Shown piece after piece: positions 8,265-13,056 of a DNA stretch of 13,056 nt; within the stretch, counting starts at the first letter, position 1, and every line of letters starts with the position of its first letter. This DNA comes from Desulfobulbaceae bacterium (lineage in GTDB: Bacteria; Desulfobacterota; Desulfobulbia; Desulfobulbales; Desulfocapsaceae). The stretch spans positions 5,000 to 18,055 of the forward strand of contig DOMU01000170.1 of NCBI GenBank assembly GCA_003509305.1, read 5' to 3'. A program made the position numbers and the translations under genes. A model generated the notes under the pieces. The model saw nothing but the letters and a program-made list of their open reading frames with translations. It did no database searches and was not told the origin of the DNA.

Positions 8265-8412
8265 AATCGGAGGTTTGGCGGTATGACCCCAGATGGGCGG
8301 TATATGAAGGCCTGTTAAAGGCGACCTGAGAAGGGAAAAGACCAGCTAACAATCCGCTATTTCCTGCCTGAAGGATGGAGAGCACTTCTTAAGTCCAGAA
8401 TCCAGCGCATGA

Positions 8413-8865
8413 CTACCGCCTTACTTTACCCGAAATGGAAGCGATAGCAATGGCGAAAACCCGTGTCGCCGCCTGTTTTTTTGCGATATAATTGGCTCCC
8501 TCGGTGATGAAGCCTGGCGAGTATTTGCCAATGAGAGCGGCCAGGACCGCCAGCTTTTCCTCACCGAAAACCTCCATCGCCACACCTTCGGCGATGCAGC
8601 TTTCATAGCGGGTAGCGAATTGCTCCGGCAGAATTTCCGTATTCCCGACCACACAAAACGAAACACGGGGATTGGCGGCGATATTATCCAGCTTTTTCCC
8701 GACCACGGCGGCGTGGAAATAAATCTTTTTATCAATCAGGCAATAGCTGAGCGGCAGACCATAGGGCGTGCCATCCGGAGAAACCGTACTGAGCAGGCCG
8801 TATTCGCCATGGACAAGAATCTCCCAGGCTTCCGCTTCGCTGATTTGCCGATCTCCGCGCCGCAT
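8413..8865 (-). CDS. NimA-like pyridoxamine 5'-phosphate oxidase-family flavin-binding protein
   Basis: A 150-residue split-barrel protein of the Pyridox_ox_2 / NimA group, which bind FMN or a related cofactor. Some members reduce 5-nitroimidazoles, but most have no known substrate. Family features are the MRRGDR opening, the EYGLLSTVSPDGTPYGLPLSY strand pair (about 21-41), KIYFHAAVVGKKLDNI (about 47-62), NPRVSFCVVG and RYESCIAEGVA. The length is typical and the frame is complete. Its ATG overlaps the stop of the purine nucleoside phosphorylase gene by one base (TGATG), and a GGAG lies 8 nt upstream inside that gene, so translation is probably coupled. It is the last gene of the minus-strand set. 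The substrate cannot be told from sequence; nitroimidazole resistance should not be assumed. Confidence 0.88.
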   Translation of the reverse strand: MRRGDRQISEAEAWEILVHGEYGLLSTVSPDGTPYGLPLSYCLIDKKIYFHAAVVGKKLDNIAANPRVSFCVVGNTEILPEQFATRYESCIAEGVAMEVFGEEKLAVLAALIGKYSPGFITEGANYIAKKQAATRVFAIAIASISGKVRR

Positions 8866-9752
8866 CAGGCTGTCTCCGGTAGCCGCTTGACAATTTCCAG
8901 CAGCAATTTTCCCAGCATTTCCCCCGCTTGTTCACTGGCGGCGACAATATCCTCGATCAGAATCGGCTGGAAGTTATCGGGATCGTTGATGTTGCTGACC
9001 ACCGATAAAGCCAGAACGCGCATCCCAGCCTGGCAGGCGACAAGTGTCTCCGGCACCGACGACATGCCGACAGCATCGGCGCCACCGCCGCACAGCCAGC
9101 GGGTTTCGGCGGGTGTTTCCAGGCTTGGTCCGGCGACACAGGCATAGACACCTTCGGAGAGCTGGCCAAGATTGATGTTTTCAGCCGCCCGCTGAGCAAT
9201 ATCGCGTAATTCCTGACAGTAAACCGCCGACAGATCGGGAAAACGCCGCCCCCATTCCGGCACATGCGGCCCGCGTAGTGGATTATCGGGTAAGAAATAC
9301 AAGTGATCACGCACCAGCATAATACCGCCGGCGGCCAGCCGCGGATTCAGGCCGCCGCTGGCGTTGGTAACGATAAAAGTCTTCGCGCCTAAAAGCGACA
9401 AAACCCGCAACGGCAGCGCCACCAGCCGCGCCGAATAGCCTTCGTAGTAATGAAAACGCCCCTGCAGGACAGCGGCCTTTCTGCCATGTATTTTTGCCAG
9501 AATAAGGTTGCCGTGATGCCCGGCCACCGTGGTTGGCGGCCAGCCGGGAATGCTGTCGTAAGACAGGCGGCAAATCGCCTCGACACCGTCGGCGAAGCCG
9601 CCGAGACCGGTGCCTAACTGGATGACGATCTCCGGAGCGAAAGGCTGTTGTTTTCGCAGAAATGCCGCCGCCTCCGTCACCCGCTGGCGGTAGCGGCTAA
9701 AGCCCTCGCCATCGGGTGCGCCGACAGCTTCGTTGTCTGGGTTAGAGGTCAT
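8865..9752 (-). CDS. punA: Purine nucleoside phosphorylase (trimeric, inosine/guanosine type)
   Basis: Catalyses phosphate-dependent cleavage of purine nucleosides to free base and ribose-1-phosphate in purine salvage. At 295 residues it is slightly longer than the usual ~275, owing to an N-terminal extension. Motifs in order: LGTGLGG (46-52, phosphate loop, usually GSGLG), GHHGNL (78-83), QGRFHYYEGY (97-106), VTNASGGLNP, AGPSLETPAE (usually GPxFETPAE), GMSSVPETLVA and VVSNIND near the end. The asparagine in the last motif fits 6-oxopurine nucleosides rather than methylthioadenosine. The ATG at 9752 lies inside the end of thrC (11-bp overlap), with no strong ribosome binding site, so reinitiation after thrC is likely. 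The Ser-to-Thr change in the phosphate loop is conservative. Confidence 0.93.
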   Translation of the reverse strand: MTSNPDNEAVGAPDGEGFSRYRQRVTEAAAFLRKQQPFAPEIVIQLGTGLGGFADGVEAICRLSYDSIPGWPPTTVAGHHGNLILAKIHGRKAAVLQGRFHYYEGYSARLVALPLRVLSLLGAKTFIVTNASGGLNPRLAAGGIMLVRDHLYFLPDNPLRGPHVPEWGRRFPDLSAVYCQELRDIAQRAAENINLGQLSEGVYACVAGPSLETPAETRWLCGGGADAVGMSSVPETLVACQAGMRVLALSVVSNINDPDNFQPILIEDIVAASEQAGEMLGKLLLEIVKRLPETA

Positions 9753-11133
9753 GGCTTTTGATGAAGGCCTTCACCAGGCCAGCGTCGGCGTCCATCACTT
9801 CACAGCGCGACTCCCGTTGTAAAATTCCGGCCAGGCTCTCCGGCACCGGCGGCGGTAGGCCAATCGCCTCTTCGACAACAGCGGCGAATTTGGCCGGATG
9901 CGCCGTCGCCAGACAGACCATGGCGACGCCGGGCTTTTGCTGCCGCAGAGCAGCGGCGACGCCGACGGCGGTATGCGGATCAAGGATATATTTGTGTTCT
10001 TTATAAAATTCGGCGATGGTCGCTTTGACGGTTTTCTCGCCAATGGCCTCGGTGGCGAAATCCCGCTTGATCTGGTCGAGATAACCGGACAGGTCGAGCC
10101 GCCCTTTCTCGGCAAATTCTTTCATCAGGTCGCCGGTGCGTTTTGGATCGCTGTCGGTCAGATAGTAGAGATAGCGCTCGAAATTCGAGGCCGATTGAAT
10201 ATCCATTGATGGGCTGGAAGTCTGTACTACCTCGCCCAGCGAGTAGTCGCCTTTTTCCACGAAGCGGGCCAGAATATCATTGGTGTTGGTCGCCAGAACC
10301 AAACGTCGGATCATCCCTTCCGGCAGCATCCGTTTGGCGATAAAACCGGCGAAAATGTCGCCAAAATTGCCGGTCGGCACGGCGAAATCAATCGAATTGA
10401 GATTTTCGTGCGCCCACACATGCAGGCAGCTCCAGATGTAGTAGACCACCTGGGCCAGTACCCGAGCCCAGTTGATCGAATTGATCGCCGCCAGATGATG
10501 GGCTTTCTTGAATTCCAGATCGGCGAAAATCCCCTTGACGATGGCCTGACCGTCGTCAAAGGAACCACGGATGGCGATGTTGTGGACATTTTCGTCGAGT
10601 ACCGCGGTCATCTGCTTTTCCTGCACCGGGCTGACCCGCTGATACGGATGCAGGATGAAAATGTTGATCCCCGCCTTGCCGCGCACCGCATAAATGGCGG
10701 CGCTGCCGGTATCGCCGGAGGTGGCGCCGAGGATATTCATACGGTCGCCGCTTTTCTTCAGCAGATAGGCGAAGAGATTGCCCAGAAATTGCAGGGCGAT
10801 GTCTTTGAAAGCCAGCGTCGGCCCATGAAACAGCTCAAGGATGTGCAGATTGCCGTAATGGACGAGCGGTATCACCTCGGCCTGGTCGAAAGCGGCGTAG
10901 GATTCGTTGACCAGGGCGCGCAGGTCGCTCGCCGGAATGTCGTCAATGAAACGCGACATCACCTCGAAGGCCAGGCCGGCATAGCTTTTTTCCCGCCACG
11001 AATAAACCGTCGCGGCATCGAGCCGGGGGATGGTGCGCGGTAACAACAGACCGCCATCTTCGGCCAGTCCCATCATTACGGCTTCTGAAAAAGTAAGGGC
11101 GGAAACACCGCCGCGTGTGCTGAAGTAGGTCAT
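9742..11133 (-). CDS. thrC: Threonine synthase
   Basis: A PLP enzyme that converts O-phosphohomoserine to threonine, the last step of threonine synthesis. From the ATG at 11133 it has 463 residues, typical of the longer proteobacterial type (E. coli 428). The start MTYFSTRGG...GLAEDGGLLLP is characteristic. The PLP lysine is Lys110 in HGPTLAFKDIALQFLG. ATSGDTGSAA, PVQEKQMT, INSINWARVLAQ, VPTGNFGDIFAG and DPHTAVG are all present. The open frame extends upstream to 11226, but that part overlaps rsfS in another frame and resembles nothing, so the later ATG is used. It lies 2 nt after the rsfS stop (TAGCCATG) and overlaps the PNP start by 11 bp, which implies coupled translation. Confidence 0.97.
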   Translation of the reverse strand: MTYFSTRGGVSALTFSEAVMMGLAEDGGLLLPRTIPRLDAATVYSWREKSYAGLAFEVMSRFIDDIPASDLRALVNESYAAFDQAEVIPLVHYGNLHILELFHGPTLAFKDIALQFLGNLFAYLLKKSGDRMNILGATSGDTGSAAIYAVRGKAGINIFILHPYQRVSPVQEKQMTAVLDENVHNIAIRGSFDDGQAIVKGIFADLEFKKAHHLAAINSINWARVLAQVVYYIWSCLHVWAHENLNSIDFAVPTGNFGDIFAGFIAKRMLPEGMIRRLVLATNTNDILARFVEKGDYSLGEVVQTSSPSMDIQSASNFERYLYYLTDSDPKRTGDLMKEFAEKGRLDLSGYLDQIKRDFATEAIGEKTVKATIAEFYKEHKYILDPHTAVGVAAALRQQKPGVAMVCLATAHPAKFAAVVEEAIGLPPPVPESLAGILQRESRCEVMDADAGLVKAFIKSHDL

Positions 11134-11135
11134 GG

Positions 11136-11561
11136 CTATTCTGTATCGAGGGGAAACGAAGAAAGCTGGGTGGGAGCGGCGGTTCCATCCAGATCCGCCA
11201 CCGTGAGACGGGGCGCTTTGCGCCACAATCCGTCGAGATTATAGAACGGGCGTTGCTCGTGGTAGAATATATGCACGACCACGTCGTTCAAGTCAAGAAT
11301 CACCCATTGTCCGCCGGCTAATCCTTCGGTGGCCGAGCCGAGGCGTTTGGCCCGCAATTCACCTTCGATGGTTTCGGCCAGTCCCTGCACATGACGGGTC
11401 GAACGGCCACTCATGATGACGAGAAAATCAGCGTAAGAGCACTGACCGGTGACATCGTAAACCACCACGTCTTCGGCCTTGCCGCCCGCGGCTTTTTCGG
11501 CGCAGATCAGGGCGATCTCCCGCCCGCTTTTTTCCTGGTATTCAGGCTTGACAGGTTTCAT
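11136..11561 (-). CDS. rsfS: Ribosomal silencing factor RsfS (Iojap/YbeB family)
   Basis: RsfS binds protein uL14 on the 50S subunit and blocks subunit joining, lowering translation when nutrients are short. The protein is 141 residues from the ATG at 11561. The conserved core SYADFLVIMSGRSTRHVQGLAETIE is followed by WVILDLNDVVVHIFYHEQRPFYNLDGLW, both diagnostic. It is longer than E. coli RsfS (105), mainly through a ~28-residue tail rich in T, A and P. The open frame runs on to 11666 but there overlaps the end of topB, so the shorter start is chosen. That start is preceded by ATTTTATTTTTT with no visible Shine-Dalgarno, which is odd for a conserved gene. It lies 13 nt after topB and 2 nt before thrC. 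rsfS more often sits near nadD, so this neighbourhood is unusual. Confidence 0.94.
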   Translation of the reverse strand: MKPVKPEYQEKSGREIALICAEKAAGGKAEDVVVYDVTGQCSYADFLVIMSGRSTRHVQGLAETIEGELRAKRLGSATEGLAGGQWVILDLNDVVVHIFYHEQRPFYNLDGLWRKAPRLTVADLDGTAAPTQLSSFPLDTE

Positions 11562-11574
11562 AAAAAATAAAATG

Positions 11575-13056
11575 TCAGGATTTTTTCGCCGGCGCTTTCT
11601 TGCGGCTTTCGCGCGGCGGGAACTCGAAGCTGAGTTTGCCGTTTTTATCAAGCAGCAGCCAGGCATCGAAGGGACGTTTCTTTTTTGAGATGAAGCCGGA
11701 AATCAGACTGGTTTTGCCATCTTCAAGCAACTCACGGATATTATCCGGGCTGATTTCTTTAGAAAGAATCTGGCGGTTGATGCGCAGGCCCTTCTTGTCG
11801 CCATCCAAGGCCGAGGCTGAAACATAGGCCATCGGCGTAGCGAAAACCGGGCTGCCGTCGATCGGCGATTTCCCGAGCGATTCACCGGCCTTAACCGCTT
11901 CGGCGTCGAGCTGGCCATCACCGCCATCGGCAAAAAGAAATTCGATTTTATTGTTTTTCAGAGCCAGGCAGGCGGTGAAGAGTTTGCCCTTTTTCGAGCG
12001 AAAATCAGCAAACGGGCCGATGGTTTCGCCGCTCAATAAAGTGGCGATCTCCTCGTCGCGCATCATGCGCCCACCCATCACTTTCCTTAGGCGGATGGCG
12101 CCGTCCTCCGAAGTGTAGGCGGTGGGCGTGACAAAAAAACGCTGGCCGTTCAGCGGCGAAAATGCCGCTTCCTCGCGCTTTTCCTCCGATTTGAAACCGA
12201 TGATTTTTTCGGTAATACCACGGGTCAGGGCCTTGATTTCGGCCATGAACTGCTCACGGCTCATCTTTCCAGCTAGAATCTGGTTCAGCTTGAATTCCCA
12301 TTCACCGGTCATCTCCGGCGAGGCCAGCACGTCGATCTGCATCGCTTCGAGCATCGCCAACAGGTCGAAGGCCTTGCCGGTCGGCGCCAGTTCCTTGCCT
12401 TCGCGGGCCAGGTATTTTTCCTTCAACAGCTTTTCGATGATCGCCGCCCTGGTCGCCGGCGTGCCGAGACCGCGTTCCTTCATCGCCTCGGCCAGCTCCT
12501 CGTCCTCGACCAGTTTGCCGGAATTTTCCATCGCCGACAACAGTGTCGCCTCGGTGTAACGGGGTGGCGGCGCTGTCTGCTTTTCTTCCGTCGCTACCTC
12601 GTGACAATCGACTTCAGCCTGCGTGGGCAGAACCTTCAACATCGCCTCGTCGGCATCCTGTTCCTCGGCACCGTAGATGGCCTTCCAACCGGCTTCAAGC
12701 AGGATTTTCCCTTCGGTGAGAAAAAGTTCGTCTTCGACGACGCTTTCCCGACGCGTGTGCAGATAGACCGCCGGTGGAAAAAAGACGGCGAGGAAACGCC
12801 TGGCGACGAGCAGATAAATCTTCAACTCGGCTTCCGACAGGCTTTTCGGCTGGACGACGGTTGGAATGATGGCGTGGTGGTCGGAAATCTTCTTATTGTC
12901 AAATATCCGTTTATTCACGCGCAGGTATTTTTGCGCCAGCGCCGTCTGGGCAAAAGGCGCCAAGGCCTCGTGCTTCATGGCTGAAGCCGCTTTTTTCACG
13001 GTGTCGAGATAATCTTCCGGCAGATAGCGGCTGTCAGTTCGCGGATAGGTCAGGGC
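11575..13056 (-). CDS. topB: DNA topoisomerase III (TopB-type IA topoisomerase), 5' part missing
   Basis: A type IA enzyme that nicks one DNA strand through a tyrosine and passes the other, mainly to separate linked DNA molecules. 493 residues are visible and the frame continues past the right edge, so the Toprim domain is outside the window. The catalytic Tyr is in LTYPRTDSRYLPEDY (codon 13045-13047), the TopB form of the motif. SDHHAIIPT, RYTEATLLSAMENSGK, RGLGTPATRAAIIEKLL and LAPTGKAFDLL follow in order. The C-terminus has no cysteine zinc fingers. Instead it has two copies of a topoisomerase C-terminal repeat (from FSPLNGQRFFVTPTAY and from GKSPIDGSPVFATPMAY), then a basic tail (RKKAPAKKS). 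This architecture matches the longer TopB proteins. It is the most upstream visible gene of the minus-strand set. Confidence 0.95.
   Translation of the reverse strand, partial: ALTYPRTDSRYLPEDYLDTVKKAASAMKHEALAPFAQTALAQKYLRVNKRIFDNKKISDHHAIIPTVVQPKSLSEAELKIYLLVARRFLAVFFPPAVYLHTRRESVVEDELFLTEGKILLEAGWKAIYGAEEQDADEAMLKVLPTQAEVDCHEVATEEKQTAPPPRYTEATLLSAMENSGKLVEDEELAEAMKERGLGTPATRAAIIEKLLKEKYLAREGKELAPTGKAFDLLAMLEAMQIDVLASPEMTGEWEFKLNQILAGKMSREQFMAEIKALTRGITEKIIGFKSEEKREEAAFSPLNGQRFFVTPTAYTSEDGAIRLRKVMGGRMMRDEEIATLLSGETIGPFADFRSKKGKLFTACLALKNNKIEFLFADGGDGQLDAEAVKAGESLGKSPIDGSPVFATPMAYVSASALDGDKKGLRINRQILSKEISPDNIRELLEDGKTSLISGFISKKKRPFDAWLLLDKNGKLSFEFPPRESRKKAPAKKS

Larger units (their letters stand above)
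8108..8412. other. Convergent intergenic region between the TPR and nim-like genes
   Basis: These 305 bp separate convergent genes and hold no credible ORF. Left part: two adjacent GC hairpins (8115-8145). Middle: repeat copy B (8167-8264). Right part (8265-8412): unstructured to my eye, apart from the heptamer ggcggta at 8277 and 8296 and its complement at 8414-8420, inside the end of the nim-like gene. No T-tract terminator is visible on either strand, though the hairpins may still act as a boundary. Confidence 0.5.

Noticed and set aside
8413-8865. Nitroimidazole-resistance gene nim
   Set aside because: The fold family matches, but most such proteins are not resistance enzymes and nothing in the sequence proves that activity.
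11134-11226. N-terminal extension of thrC
   Set aside because: It overlaps rsfS in another frame and is of low-complexity character, while the MTYFSTRGG start is the conserved one.
11562-11666. N-terminal extension of rsfS
   Set aside because: It overlaps the end of topB, reads as a basic shadow peptide, and is absent from the RsfS family.

Overview
The window is dense bacterial chromosomal DNA, clearly GC-rich, carrying conserved housekeeping genes around one small accessory patch. Protein sequences point to a Gram-negative bacterium: a YgaP-type rhodanese membrane protein, a proteobacterial-style ThrC, and CarA/CarB. A class III fructose-bisphosphatase and a GCGAGGAGCG-type dispersed repeat in the car operon would fit a Desulfobacterota (former Deltaproteobacteria) lineage. 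That placement is inference and weak.

Left (1-3149, minus strand): the pyrimidine/arginine operon carA-carB, with carB running off the left edge. A short dispersed repeat sits between the two genes. A 338-bp divergent control region (3150-3487) carries a sigma-70-like promoter for carA with a leader of about 165 nt. It also carries a near-consensus promoter (TTGACC-N17-TATAGT) for the rightward operon.

Centre-left (3488-6308, plus strand): a class III fructose-1,6-bisphosphatase (TTG start) followed 16 nt later by a protein of the GlpX (class II fructose-bisphosphatase) fold family. The second protein lacks the two hallmark metal-binding signatures of that family. Two unrelated FBPase families in one transcription unit, the second with an altered active site, is the most interesting observation here.

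Centre-right (6309-8412): an accessory patch bounded by two copies of a hairpin-rich repeat of about 98 bp in direct orientation, 1785 bp apart. Between them lie ygaP (rhodanese plus two membrane helices), the first ~100 codons of a KAP-family P-loop NTPase that then stops, and a membrane-anchored kinesin-light-chain-type TPR protein. The composition, the gene remnant and the flanking repeats suggest a site of rearrangement.

Right (8413-13056, minus strand): a compact, probably co-transcribed set read from the right edge: topB (DNA topoisomerase III, 5' part missing), rsfS (ribosomal silencing factor), thrC (threonine synthase), a trimeric-type purine nucleoside phosphorylase and a NimA-like flavin-binding protein. 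Neighbouring genes in this set overlap or lie within 13 nt of each other, so translational coupling is likely.

I saw no tRNA, rRNA, CRISPR array, integrase or transposase. I did not recognise a complete undescribed system. The FBPase pair and the repeat-bounded patch are the leads worth following.
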